Position numbers and translations under genes: made by a program. DNA of 62,299 nucleotides. Source: Saprospirales bacterium (GTDB lineage Bacteria > Bacteroidota > Bacteroidia > Chitinophagales > Saprospiraceae). Under the pieces are notes generated by a model that saw nothing but the letters and a program-made list of their open reading frames with translations, was not told where the DNA came from and did not search any database. The DNA lies in contig JADJTT010000016.1 in NCBI GenBank assembly GCA_016711045.1, forward strand, positions 1 through 62,299, written 5' to 3'. Of the stretch, positions 46,801-54,573 are shown in pieces. The first letter of the stretch is position 1. Each line of letters opens with the position of its first letter.

Positions 46801-46940
46801 ACTTGCAGCTTGTAGGCGCCTGTGATAAATTCACCGCAATCCCACAGACTTCCTGTGCGCTCGGCGGAAAAAAAGTATACAATGGCCGCAATTGCAAATA
46901 CCAGCCAACCGGAGATGTTACTTAAACGTTTATAAGTCAT
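43845..46940 (-). CDS. DUF2723 polytopic membrane protein (GT117-like)
   Basis: The 1031-residue protein begins MTYKRLSNISGWLVFAIAAI and then has the DUF2723 core with the acidic SLWDCGEFITGAYKLQVVHP and PGAPFFLLFGRMF. About 12 hydrophobic segments lie in residues 1-330 and 510-600. The remaining 400 residues form a soluble domain with TPR-like helices near the end. DUF2723 proteins resemble protein O-mannosyltransferases and are now often named glycosyltransferase family 117. They are nearly restricted to Bacteroidota. A role in surface glycosylation is likely but not shown here. Confidence 0.85.
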   Translation of the reverse strand: MTYKRLSNISGWLVFAIAAIVYFFSAERTGSLWDCGEFITGAYKLQVVHPPGAPFFLLFGRMFTYAAELLSDNPEDIAFSVNLMSGILTAFGAMFIAWVTIMLGKLALVGREEEPSEGESLALAGAGLAAGLAMAFTTSVWFSAVEGEVYAMSTFFTAMTLWAAIKWYMLPDEHIHDRWLIFALYSAGLSIGVHLLTILTFPALAMFYYFKRYKKQTVLGMFIAAAIGVAIIMGIQVFIIIGIPKLWASMELFSVNSLGLPVHSGLVFTLLIVAGIFTTGIYLSHQQNNGMLQVITVGAMMVTIGFSIIGMVVIRANANPPINMNAPTDAMRLLPYLNREQYGERPLLYGPWYGAQPYDSEVKDRYGLVGDRYEVVDQKVSYKYRPNDMMLFPRMGDASMQRDAVYEAWRGGKTGKPNQLENIAFLFRYQLGWMYSRYFMWNFSGRQNGEQGYFSWDPKSGNWISGIKPLDEARLYNEDVMPENMRNDQGRNKYFMLPFLFGLLGLFFHFGRRRDDGLALMALFIITGIGIIIYSNQPPNEPRERDYVLAGSFFTYCIWIGMGVLAIFQAMRERTKLSGIPAAALASLLVLTAPVLMGTQNFDDHSRQHHKASRDYAANFLESCEPNAIIFTYGDNDTYPLWYAQEVENIRTDVRVVNLSLIAVDWYIEQLRRKVGKSEPLKLTITPEAYRGSNRNSTPYYNPRQTKDYNPNLDPEISAIELLKFIGTDQVKNTTNSRQARTYMPTRKFYIPIDLNKAQQMGITTADDSTQTVVDRIPITLSPNKNFLIKDELAVLDVIASNINERPVYFSVTCRSEKFFGLQEYMQLEGLGLRIVPVRTPANLDRRIFGDVYGAGRIAEDFVYKNVMEKFRWGNFDKMRLFVDRSYAPSVQSFHLVMLRTAEKMLDKGDDTRAVNLVLKYLEAFPNMNFTYDFKTMRFLDILVEAGAYEQAKPHLEILAKETFDYLLFCESLSADDLENGFKQEYLMSLRTKDQLISAVTKAGDTEFKQQLEEQFKPFQLEPQAPQGLPN

Positions 46941-46971
46941 GGATTTCCAAGTAGTGTTTTTACAAGATTTG

Positions 46972-46979
46972 CAAAGGTA
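46972..46979 (-). promoter_or_regulatory. -7 box of the DUF2723 gene (TACCTTTG)
   Basis: On the minus strand TACCTTTG matches TAnnTTTG and lies 31 bp before the ATG at 46940. No clear -33 TTG element is seen because the region upstream is the 9-mer array. Confidence 0.6.
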
Positions 46980-46988
46980 CTAATTATA

Positions 46989-47110
46989 GTTTATTAGGGT
47001 TATGAGGTTTATAAGGTTTATAAGGTTTATAAGGTTTATGAGGTTTATGAGGTTTATAAGGTTTATAAAGGGAGGATGCTCATAAACCTTATAAACTTCA
47101 TAAACCCTTT
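46989..47110. repeat. Longest GGTTTATRA array
   Basis: About eight direct units of GGTTTATAA/GGTTTATGA (46996-47067) are followed after a short spacer by inverted units (CATAAACCTTATAAACTTCA). It fills the divergent region between the DUF2723 gene and the small DUF4834-like gene. Confidence 0.8.
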
Positions 47111-47147
47111 TTCCTTACCTTTATTTTTTCAACTATTCCCGACAGTC

Positions 47148-47387
47148 ATGTTCAAACTACTCATCTACGGCCTACTCGCCTACTTCGGCTACCGGTATTT
47201 CATTCAACCCCTGCTCGACCCGCCCAAAGACCTGCCCCGGCGCGACGACCCGGACCGGATCGAAAAGAAGGGGTCGCGCTTCAGCCAGGAAGAGGGTGAA
47301 TTTATTGGCTACGAAGAAAGTGACGAATGGAAGAAGCATTTTCCTTTCGAATCGGCGACCTGGTTTTGTACAAAAATAACCAGTTGA
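47148..47387 (+). CDS. Small single-span protein, DUF4834-like
   Basis: I take the ATG at 47148 (MFKLLIYGLLAYFGYRYFIQ); a near-consensus -7 box TACCTTTA lies at 47116-47123. One transmembrane helix is followed by a charged tail ending GEFIGYEESDEW, similar to the acidic terminus of DUF4834 proteins of Bacteroidota. The last 20 codons overlap the pseudouridine synthase gene by 61 bp, so a 1-nt shift near the end, for example in the AAA at the end of GAAGAAA, may have replaced an earlier stop. The function is unknown. Confidence 0.5.
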   Translation: MFKLLIYGLLAYFGYRYFIQPLLDPPKDLPRRDDPDRIEKKGSRFSQEEGEFIGYEESDEWKKHFPFESATWFCTKITS

Positions 47388-47995
47388 TCGCGTTCAACAA
47401 ACCCCCGGGCCTGCCGACACAGGAAGATAAGACAGGCGATAAATCGCTGGCTTCGCTGGCGGAGATCTACTGCAAAGGCGAAGTCAACCTCGTGCACCGG
47501 CTCGACCGCCCGGCTAGTGGCGTCGTGCTCTTTGCCCGCACGCATTCGGCCCTGGTCGATATCAATGAGCAGTTCAAACAACGCAAAGTGCAGAAGACCT
47601 ACCTGGCCGTCGTGGGCAAGGAACCGCCCAAACCGGAGGGTACGCTTATACACTATTTGGAAAAGAACGCGCACCAGAACCGCACTATTGCGCATGTTAA
47701 CGAAGTGCCCGGCAGCGATTATGCCGAGCTTTCCTACCGCCAGATCAGCGCCAGTGATAATTATTTTCTATTGGAAATTGACCTGCATACGGGCCGCCAC
47801 CACCAGATCCGCGCCCAGTTGGCCGCTATCGGCTGCCCGATCAAAGGGGATAATAAATATGGTTTTAAACGCGCCAACCGCGACCGCTCCATCCACCTCC
47901 ATGCCTGGAAGCTCTCCTTCGAACACCCCGTGACCCGCGAACGGGTGGAGATTGTAGCCCCCGTGCCGGAAGAGGCGCTTTGGAAGAGTTTTTAG
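47327..47995 (+). CDS. RluA-family pseudouridine synthase
   Basis: The 222-residue protein has the RluA catalytic motif VNLVHRLDRPASGVVLFART with the active Asp in HRLDR, after LIAFNKPPGLPTQ. YLAVVGKEPP and LHTGRHHQIRAQLAAIGCPI follow, as in the C-terminal part of the fold. There is no S4 domain, so it is a short, stand-alone form. It converts uridine in rRNA or tRNA to pseudouridine; the target position cannot be predicted. It ends in a bidirectional hairpin. Confidence 0.88.
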   Translation: MEEAFSFRIGDLVLYKNNQLIAFNKPPGLPTQEDKTGDKSLASLAEIYCKGEVNLVHRLDRPASGVVLFARTHSALVDINEQFKQRKVQKTYLAVVGKEPPKPEGTLIHYLEKNAHQNRTIAHVNEVPGSDYAELSYRQISASDNYFLLEIDLHTGRHHQIRAQLAAIGCPIKGDNKYGFKRANRDRSIHLHAWKLSFEHPVTRERVEIVAPVPEEALWKSF

Positions 47996-48058
47996 TTTTT
48001 AATTTTCAATTTTCAGTTAGTACCGTGTGTACTAACTGAAAATTGAAAATTAAAAACT
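47994..48058. terminator. 30-bp perfect inverted repeat between convergent genes
   Basis: Arms 47994-48023 and 48029-48058 are perfect complements (ends AGTTTTTAATTTTC, inner GTTAGTAC) around a 5-nt loop. It starts within the RluA-type stop codon and lies 7 bp from the end of the convergent BNR-repeat gene, so it can terminate both. A related imperfect copy follows thiL at 53355-53440. Confidence 0.75.
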
Positions 48059-48065
48059 GAAAACT

Positions 48066-51000
48066 CTACTCCAGGTATTCCACCAACGTCTTCACCTTCA
48101 TCCCTTCCATTCCTTCTTTCTCCAACTCCACATTCAACGCGTCCATGCGGGTTTTAAACGCATCGAATTGGCGTTGTACGTCGCCCATTTTTTGTTCGAG
48201 CTGGGTGGTTTTCGAGATTTGCCGGTCGGAAGGCTTGCCGGGGAACTGGCTGATGCCGAGGTAGAGCGTGGAGATATCCTCCCGGATATTGGCGCCTTCA
48301 TCAATATAGAAGTCGCCTTCGAGGGAGACGAGGGAGTTTTTCAGCGCCTCTGCCTGCGTAGCAAATTCGGCCAATTGGGTGGCCAGCTTTTTCTTGGTCA
48401 CCTTCCCCTGAAGTTCGGAGGCCTGGGTATGCATGGCTTCGAGCATGAAATAGATATAGCCGCACTGGTTGGTCAGGTTGTAGAGCCGCATCTGGGTTTG
48501 GTACGCCAGCTTGCGATCGGCAGGGGGGTAGGTGGCGTCCGCCTCGGGATCAAAAATGAGGTCGAAGGTGGAGGTGTATTCTTCCTTTCCTTTGTTGATC
48601 ACCACTTTGTATTTCCCTTCGGGTAAGGTAGGCGGGAAAGCCGACCCAAACAGCGCACTCCGGTTGTTGGTCGGCGCAGCCTTGGGCATGGGCAGCCGCG
48701 TCGGCAGGCTCACGATATTGATACCCGCGCTCTTGCCGCCGGGTAGCTCATTGATCAGTGCGCCGTCGGGCCCATAGACGGCCATGCTCATCTTGCCGAT
48801 GGTATGGCGTTTCCGCAAATAGTACGTGATGGAAGCCGATTCGTCCGGATTTTCTCCGGAGAAATTGCCCGCGCCCCCAAACGGACGCCCGTTTTGCGCC
48901 AGGCGCAGGAACGTGGGACCGGTCTCGAAAAAGTGAAAATCGCTGGCTACGACCTCCGGCGTGATCTGGCGGATAGCCGTCAGGTCGTCGAGGATGTATA
49001 TGCCGCGACCGTGGGTAGCGATGACGAGCGCGTTGTCGCGCGGGTGGACCGCCAGGCCCATGACGGCCGTTTTGGGCAGGTTGTTTTCAAAGCGCTTCCA
49101 GCTGAGTCCCATGTCGAGCGAGATGTACAGGCCAAATTCGGTGCCGAGAAAGAGCAGGTTGGAGGCCTTGAGGTCTTCGCGCACGATATGCGCATACCCC
49201 TCGATGTCGGGGGTGACGAGGCTGGTCCAGGTCTTGCCCAGGTCGGTGGTTTTGAACACGTAAGCCGCCTTGTCCCCGTGGCGGTGGCCATCGAAGGTCA
49301 CGTAGCAGGTGTTGCGGTCGTAGTGACTGGGCTCTACCGAGCTGCACCAGATGAAGGGCGGCAGGCCGGCGATGTTGGGCGCTACGTTGGTCCAGGTTTT
49401 GCCGCCGTCGGTAGTCACTTGCAGATTACCGTCGTCGGTACCGGCCCAGATGACTTTCTCGTCGCGGGGCGACTCGCCGATGGCGTAGATCGTGGTGTTG
49501 TTTTCGGCAGCCGAATTGTCGATCGTGAAACCGCCCGATTTCTTCTGACGTTGTCGGTTGGGGTCGTTGGTGGTGAGGTCGGGGCCGAGGCGCGACCAGG
49601 AATTGCCCCGGTCTTCGGTCATGAACAGGAACTGGCTGCCGTAGTACATCCGCTCGGGGTTGTTGGGACTGAGGTGAATGGGGCTGTTCCAGTTAAACCG
49701 GTATTCGGGTTCTCCTTCTTCGGGAATGGGTTTGATATCTTTCGTCTGGCCGTCGCGGCGGTTGTGGCGCACCAGGTTGCCACCCTGCGATTCGGAGTAG
49801 ATGATGTCGGGATCGGTGGGGTGGGGAAAGGAATAAAAGCCATCGCCCCAGTTGGACAAGTTCCAGTCGCTATTTTCCACGCCGCCGGGACTGGCGGAGG
49901 GGCCGTACCAGGAGCCGTTGTCCTGCAAACCGCCATACACGTTGTACGGTTTGGCGTTGTCGACGCTGACGTGGTAGAACTGCGAAATAGGCAGGTCCAT
50001 AAACATTTCAAACACCGTACCTCCGTCGAGTGAGCGATACGCGCCGCCGTCGGTGCCGGTGACCACAAACTTGGAGTCCATGGGAGCTACCCACACGGCA
50101 TGGACATCGGAGTGCACCCCGCTGCCCACGGTGCGGAAAGTCTTGCCTCCGTCTTCGCTGACGGTGAGGTTGAGGCCGCACTTGTAGATCTTTTGAGGAT
50201 CGTTGGGATCGACTACCAGGCGTGCGAAATAGAAAGGCCGCACGGTGATGTTGAAGTCGGTGCTCATAATTTTCCAGGATTGGCCGGCATCGTCCGAGCG
50301 GTAGAGGCCCTTGCCTTCTTTCTTTTCCGATTCTACCGTGAGATAAACCACATTGGGATCGGAAGGCGCTACGGCTACGGCCATACGCCCCAGTTGCCCT
50401 TCGGGCAGGTCTTTGGTAAGACGATTCCAGGTCTTTCCGCCATCGGTGGTTTTATACAACCCGCTGCCGGGGCCGCCCGACTGGAAGAAATCCGGCGACC
50501 GGCGGTGGTCCCACATCGCGGCGTAGAGCACGTTGGGGTTGGTGGGATCCATGCTGATATCTGCACAGCCCGTATTGGCGTCGACGTAGAGGATGCGGGC
50601 CCAGGTCTGCCCGAAGTCGGTGGTCTTGTAGAGCCCCCGGTCTTCATTGGCGTCCCACAGATGTCCCTGCACTGCCACATACACCGTTGCCGGGTCGTTG
50701 GGGTCGAGAATGATATTGGAAATGCGTTCGGAATTTTCCAGTCCAACCACGCTCCAGGTCTTGCCGCCGTTGGTGGTGCGGTAGAGGCCGGTGCCTACCG
50801 AAGTGCTATTGCGCACCCAGGGTTCGCCCGTGCCCACCCAGATCGTATCCGGATGTGCCTGATCGATGGCGATATGGCCGATCGATTGCGGATGGTCGTC
50901 GAACATGGGCTGGAAAGTGGCGCCACCGTTATTTGTTTTCCAAACGCCTCCGTTCGCCGCGCCGATATAAAAAACACGGTGATCGCTATTGACCCCCGTG

Positions 51001-51140
51001 ATGGAAGTGACCCGTCCGCTCATCACCGCCGGCCCGATACTACGCGCCCGCAAGCTCCCGAACGGGATTTGGAGGGGGGATTGAGCAAAAGTGGTAAGTG
51101 TGAAGGAGAGGAGGAGGGTTGTTAGTAGGGATGTTCTCAT
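48066..51140 (-). CDS. Secreted BNR/sortilin-type beta-propeller protein
   Basis: The signal peptide MRTSLLTTLLLSFTLTTFAQ starts a 1024-residue protein. BNR-type Asp-box units repeat through the first 700 residues (TTNGGKTWSVVG, TTDFGQTWARIL, TTDGGKTWNRLT, SDDAGQSWKIMS, TEDRGNSWSRLG, TTDLGKTWTSLV). This is the fold of sortilin/VPS10 and exo-sialidase-like propellers. The C-terminal 200 residues are mostly helical. It is often annotated as a glycosyl hydrolase-like BNR repeat protein, but sialidase catalytic residues are not evident. It probably binds or degrades extracellular polymers. Confidence 0.85.
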   Translation of the reverse strand: MRTSLLTTLLLSFTLTTFAQSPLQIPFGSLRARSIGPAVMSGRVTSITGVNSDHRVFYIGAANGGVWKTNNGGATFQPMFDDHPQSIGHIAIDQAHPDTIWVGTGEPWVRNSTSVGTGLYRTTNGGKTWSVVGLENSERISNIILDPNDPATVYVAVQGHLWDANEDRGLYKTTDFGQTWARILYVDANTGCADISMDPTNPNVLYAAMWDHRRSPDFFQSGGPGSGLYKTTDGGKTWNRLTKDLPEGQLGRMAVAVAPSDPNVVYLTVESEKKEGKGLYRSDDAGQSWKIMSTDFNITVRPFYFARLVVDPNDPQKIYKCGLNLTVSEDGGKTFRTVGSGVHSDVHAVWVAPMDSKFVVTGTDGGAYRSLDGGTVFEMFMDLPISQFYHVSVDNAKPYNVYGGLQDNGSWYGPSASPGGVENSDWNLSNWGDGFYSFPHPTDPDIIYSESQGGNLVRHNRRDGQTKDIKPIPEEGEPEYRFNWNSPIHLSPNNPERMYYGSQFLFMTEDRGNSWSRLGPDLTTNDPNRQRQKKSGGFTIDNSAAENNTTIYAIGESPRDEKVIWAGTDDGNLQVTTDGGKTWTNVAPNIAGLPPFIWCSSVEPSHYDRNTCYVTFDGHRHGDKAAYVFKTTDLGKTWTSLVTPDIEGYAHIVREDLKASNLLFLGTEFGLYISLDMGLSWKRFENNLPKTAVMGLAVHPRDNALVIATHGRGIYILDDLTAIRQITPEVVASDFHFFETGPTFLRLAQNGRPFGGAGNFSGENPDESASITYYLRKRHTIGKMSMAVYGPDGALINELPGGKSAGINIVSLPTRLPMPKAAPTNNRSALFGSAFPPTLPEGKYKVVINKGKEEYTSTFDLIFDPEADATYPPADRKLAYQTQMRLYNLTNQCGYIYFMLEAMHTQASELQGKVTKKKLATQLAEFATQAEALKNSLVSLEGDFYIDEGANIREDISTLYLGISQFPGKPSDRQISKTTQLEQKMGDVQRQFDAFKTRMDALNVELEKEGMEGMKVKTLVEYLE

Positions 51141-51197
51141 TGTGTTTTATTTTGTGTACAGCGTGCGTTGCAGTATGCAGCGATAACTACGGGATCA

Positions 51198-51297
51198 GTT
51201 GGCAGTATGCAGGTGCAGTGTGCAGTTTGCAGAAAAACTGCCCACTGCCCACTGCCCACTGCCCACTGCCTACTGCCTACTGCCCACTGCCCACTGG
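51198..51297. repeat. 7-mer CACTGCC array
   Basis: Heptamers such as GCAGTGT and GCAGTTT on the left are followed by eight units of CACTGCC/TACTGCC. It lies between two minus-strand genes (BNR start 51140, LolA-like end 51302). Parts are self-complementary and would form a hairpin in RNA. Confidence 0.75.
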
Positions 51298-51301
51298 TAT
51301 T

Positions 51302-52036
51302 TTATTTCTCCGGAAACGCAAACGCTTCCTTCGTCAGGTCTTCCGGATTGAACTCCACTTTCTCCGTCACCATCTGCATAGCGACTTGTCCGTTGAAGCG
51401 CTGCTCCATGGTGTAGGCGATGAGTACGCCCGTGCCTTCCACTTCCTGGTAGTCGCTGAAGTAGGTCTCTACCGCCTGGCCTTTCATCTGGCCGGTCTGG
51501 AGGAAGCTGCGCATCATGATGGGCACATAGTTTTCGGCGTCGATGAAGTGATATTCTTCCCGGCCTTCTTCTTTCACCAGCTTGAGCTTGTAGCACTCGG
51601 TGCCTTCGATCTCTTCCTTGCCTTCCAGGTCGACGGTGTAGCCTTTATCCCGGTAGTTGATAAAGTCGCTCTCGAAATGCTGCATAGCGGCTTCTTTGCT
51701 TTCTTCCTCCGTACTCTTCTGCGGAGCAGTGCCGCCGGCAAAAGGATTGAGGCCCCAGGCCGATTCGCCGTCGTAGGCTTCAATAAATTCTTTACCCATT
51801 ACATCCGCCACCACTTTTGTCAGGTTGGGACGCATGGAAATAACGGTAAACGGGTAGTTGACGCCCATCTGGATAGCCTTACCCGTGACGCGCATGGAGT
51901 TGAATGAGGTCCACGCATCGGTTCCCCCAATCGTTTCGAGGTATTTGCCGATAACTTCATCAGCCGTTTGAGCATGCGAAACGGCACTTGCCGACAACAG
52001 AATGCCGACTGCAAGCAAAAGCGATTTGATTTTCAT
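51302..52036 (-). CDS. Periplasmic LolA-like protein
   Basis: The N-terminus MKIKSLLLAVGILLSASAVS with HAQTADEVIGKYLETIGG is a signal peptide followed by the start typical of LolA/LppX-like proteins of Bacteroidota. The rest alternates strands: MRVTGKAIQMGVNYPFTVIS, WGLNPFAGG, TVDLEGKEEIEGTECYKLKL, YHFIDAENYVPIMMRSF. The half-barrel probably binds a hydrophobic ligand, and family members carry lipoproteins. The 244-residue length fits. The exact role is unproven. Confidence 0.7.
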   Translation of the reverse strand: MKIKSLLLAVGILLSASAVSHAQTADEVIGKYLETIGGTDAWTSFNSMRVTGKAIQMGVNYPFTVISMRPNLTKVVADVMGKEFIEAYDGESAWGLNPFAGGTAPQKSTEEESKEAAMQHFESDFINYRDKGYTVDLEGKEEIEGTECYKLKLVKEEGREEYHFIDAENYVPIMMRSFLQTGQMKGQAVETYFSDYQEVEGTGVLIAYTMEQRFNGQVAMQMVTEKVEFNPEDLTKEAFAFPEK

Positions 52037-52134
52037 AAGTACAGGTTAATTTTGATGTGATGCAAAAATGTGATTTTCACTTTAAGAACAAGGATTTTTT
52101 TTACGAATGGTTCGTTTTTATCGGTGAATGACAG

Positions 52135-52285
52135 TCTTCAGTCCCGATAACTATCGGGATCAGTCTTCAGTAGGCAGTGTGCAGGTTGCAAACTGCAAAC
52201 TGCACACTGATCCCGATAGTTATCGGGACTGCCCACTGCAAACTGCCTACTGCCCACTGCAAACTGCAAACTGCAAACTGCATTT
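52135..52285. repeat. Composite 7-mer array with two 18-bp palindromes
   Basis: TCCCGATAACTATCGGGA (52142-52159) and TCCCGATAGTTATCGGGA (52211-52228) flank heptamers of the GCAGTGT/GCAAACT type. A further run of CAAACTG units follows to 52285. The stretch lies in the thiL leader between divergent genes. Confidence 0.75.
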
Positions 52286-52289
52286 TTCA

Positions 52290-52297
52290 TACCTTTG
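52290..52297 (+). promoter_or_regulatory. -7 box of thiL (TACCTTTG)
   Basis: TACCTTTG matches TAnnTTTG and lies 19 bp before the thiL ATG (52317). The 7-mer array ends directly upstream and would cover the -33 region. Confidence 0.55.
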
Positions 52298-52316
52298 CTC
52301 CAAGAAAAAAACAACC

Positions 52317-53354
52317 ATGTCCAACGACCAACCCAAACGTACCGAAATCAGCGAAATCGGTGAATTCGGGCTTATCGATCACTTAACGAGAGGCCGGAAA
52401 ACCGTACAGCCCTCTACCCTTTTTGGCGTGGGCGACGATGCCGCCGTCATCGATAATGGAGACCACCTGACGGTCGTTTCCACAGACCTGCTGGTAGAAG
52501 GCGTGCATTTCGACCTGATGTACTACCCGCTCAAGCACCTCGGCTACAAGGCGGTGGTGGTCAATTTATCGGATATCTACGCAATGAATGCCATTCCGAA
52601 ACAGATCACGGTGTCGATGGCGTTGTCGAACCGGTTTTCGGTAGAGGCGGTCGAGGAGATCTACGCCGGTATCTATGCCGCTTGCGATCATTACGGGGTG
52701 GACCTGGTGGGGGGCGATACCACTGCTTCTCCCCGCGGCCTCCTGATCAGCATCACCGCCATCGGGCAGGGGGAGCGCGATAAGCTCACCTATCGGCATA
52801 CCGCCAAAAAAGGCGATATCATCTGCATCACCGGCGATCTGGGCGCGGCATACATGGGCCTGCAGATCCTGGAGCGGGAGAAGCAACTCTACCTCGACAA
52901 TCCCGGCATTCAGCCTGCGCTGGAAGAAAAGGCCTACCTCGTGGGCCGGCAGCTCAAGCCCGAAGCGCGCCGCGATATGATCGAGCAGTTTGCCAGCGCC
53001 CGGCTCGTGCCCACCGCTATGATCGATATTTCCGACGGACTCGCCTCCGATCTCCTGCACCTTTGCAAACGCTCCGGACTGGGCGCTTTCCTCGAAGAAG
53101 CCAACGTGCCTATCCATACCGAAGCCCAGCTGCAGGCGCTCGATTTCAAGCTCGACCCCATCACCTGCGCCCTCAGCGGCGGCGAAGATTACGAACTCCT
53201 CTTCACGATCGACCCCAAAGATGTCGAAAAAGTGAAGTTCATGTCCGACATTTACATCGCCGGAGAGATGACAGACGCCCAGGATGGCGTTATGCTTCAT
53301 ACCACCGGCGGCAATGTACACCCCATCACCGCTCAAGGGTGGAAGCATTTTTGA
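52317..53354 (+). CDS. thiL: Thiamine-phosphate kinase
   Basis: I take the ATG at 52317 (MSNDQPKRTEISEIGEFGLI); the open upstream frame is repeat sequence. ThiL motifs are present: GVGDDAAVID, VSTDLLVEGVHFDLMYYPLK, LGYKAVVVNLSDIYAMNAIP, LVGGDTTASP, MIDISDGLASDLLHLC and ALSGGEDYELLFTI. The AIRS-like fold uses ATP to turn thiamine phosphate into thiamine diphosphate, the active cofactor. At 345 residues the protein is of full length. No other thi gene is nearby. The call is very secure. Confidence 0.93.
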   Translation: MSNDQPKRTEISEIGEFGLIDHLTRGRKTVQPSTLFGVGDDAAVIDNGDHLTVVSTDLLVEGVHFDLMYYPLKHLGYKAVVVNLSDIYAMNAIPKQITVSMALSNRFSVEAVEEIYAGIYAACDHYGVDLVGGDTTASPRGLLISITAIGQGERDKLTYRHTAKKGDIICITGDLGAAYMGLQILEREKQLYLDNPGIQPALEEKAYLVGRQLKPEARRDMIEQFASARLVPTAMIDISDGLASDLLHLCKRSGLGAFLEEANVPIHTEAQLQALDFKLDPITCALSGGEDYELLFTIDPKDVEKVKFMSDIYIAGEMTDAQDGVMLHTTGGNVHPITAQGWKHF

Positions 53355-53459
53355 AGTTTTTAGTTTTTAGTGTTCAATTTTCAGTTATTAGCTGGTTGAC
53401 CACAAAAGACAAAAAACTGAAAATTAAAAACTGAAAACTAATCCCGATAGCTATCGGGA
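53355..53459. repeat. A/T-rich imperfect inverted repeat plus 18-bp palindrome
   Basis: AGTTTTTAGTGTTCAATTTT and, inverted, AAAATTAAAAACTGAAAACT form a long imperfect hairpin, followed by TCCCGATAGCTATCGGGA at 53442-53459. It is a relative of the 47994-48058 element and lies between thiL and the next peptidase gene. Confidence 0.65.
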
Positions 53460-53475
53460 AAAAACTAATACCCCC

Positions 53476-54495
53476 ATGCGCTCAATAAAAAACCCACTCC
53501 TCTTCGCCACCCTCGCCACCCTCCTCTTCCTGGTTTCGGCTTGCAACAACGACAAACCCGACACCCCGGAAACACCCGTCGACGTGCCGGCCACAAAGGC
53601 GTATAAAGTACCGGCATTCAACGCGGACTCGGCGTATGTGTATGTAAAAAAACAAGTCGAATTCGGCTCCCGCCTGGTCAATACACCGGGCCATACTGCC
53701 ACGAAAGAGTGGCTGGTCGGGCAGCTTAAAGGCTACGGCCTCGACGTCATCGAGCAGGATTTTCAGGCGACGGCCTATACGGGCACGGTGCTCAATTCCA
53801 CCAACATTATCGGGCGCTACAATCCGGATGCGAAGAAGCGCATCGTGCTGGCGGCCCACTGGGATACCCGCCACATCGCCGACTCGCCCATCAACACCGA
53901 CCGCGTCGACGAGCCCATTTTGGGTGCGGACGACGGCGGTAGCGGGGTAGGCGTATTGCTCGAAATTGCCCGCATGCTCCAGGCCAATCCCATCGACGCC
54001 AAGGATCTGGGTGTCGATATCATCTTCTTCGATGCTGAAGACCACGGCAACTCGGGCGGCGACCACCGTTCCTACTGCCTCGGCGCACAGCACTGGGCCA
54101 AAAACCCACACGTGGCCAACTACAAACCCCGCTACGGCATCCTCCTCGATATGGTAGGCGCAGCAGGGGCCCGCTTCACCAAAGAGCGCGTCTCCATGAG
54201 CTACGCGCCCGACGTCATGAATAAAGTCTGGCGCCTCGCCCAGGGCATGGGCCACGGCAACCTCTTCGTTGACATCCCCACCACCGAGCTCGTCGACGAT
54301 CACTTTTTCGTCAACACCATCGCCGGCATCCCCATGATCGATATCATCAACCGGCCGGCCACCACCGAGACCGGTTTCCCCGCCCATTGGCATACCCACA
54401 ACGACACCATGGACATCATCGACCGGGGGACGTTGAGAGCGGTCGGGCAGGTGTTGGGGGCGGTGGTTTATCGGGAAGCGAGCGGGACGTTTTAG
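53476..54495 (+). CDS. M28-type lipoprotein: glutaminyl-peptide cyclotransferase-like
   Basis: MRSIKNPLLFATLATLLFLV with SAC is a lipoprotein signal. The M28/QC zinc core is seen: IVLAAHWDTRHIADSP (His), LGADDGGSGVGVLLEIARML (Asp), IIFFDAEDHGNSGG (Glu) and HWHTHNDTMDIIDRG (His). The SerPro-like region and length (339) fit glutaminyl cyclases, which form N-terminal pyroglutamate, rather than longer aminopeptidases. Both activities belong to the same fold, so the reaction should be treated as likely, not proved. It is anchored in a membrane facing the periplasm or outside. Confidence 0.82.
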   Translation: MRSIKNPLLFATLATLLFLVSACNNDKPDTPETPVDVPATKAYKVPAFNADSAYVYVKKQVEFGSRLVNTPGHTATKEWLVGQLKGYGLDVIEQDFQATAYTGTVLNSTNIIGRYNPDAKKRIVLAAHWDTRHIADSPINTDRVDEPILGADDGGSGVGVLLEIARMLQANPIDAKDLGVDIIFFDAEDHGNSGGDHRSYCLGAQHWAKNPHVANYKPRYGILLDMVGAAGARFTKERVSMSYAPDVMNKVWRLAQGMGHGNLFVDIPTTELVDDHFFVNTIAGIPMIDIINRPATTETGFPAHWHTHNDTMDIIDRGTLRAVGQVLGAVVYREASGTF

Positions 54496-54572
54496 GGTTT
54501 AGGGAGGTTTATGAGGGTTTATGGGGTTTATGAAGGTTTATGAGGTTTATAGGGTTTATGAGGGTTTATGGG
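54494..54572. repeat. GGTTTATGA array, left of the four-helix gene
   Basis: About seven direct units of GGTTTATGA/GGGTTTATG run from the M28-type stop to the stop of the minus-strand four-helix gene. Orientation is opposite to the array at 55004-55090. Confidence 0.8.
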
Positions 54573-54573
54573 G

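Noticed and set aside
51198..52285. Heptamer arrays as a CRISPR array
   Set aside because: Units are 7 bp with no unique spacers, and no cas gene is present.
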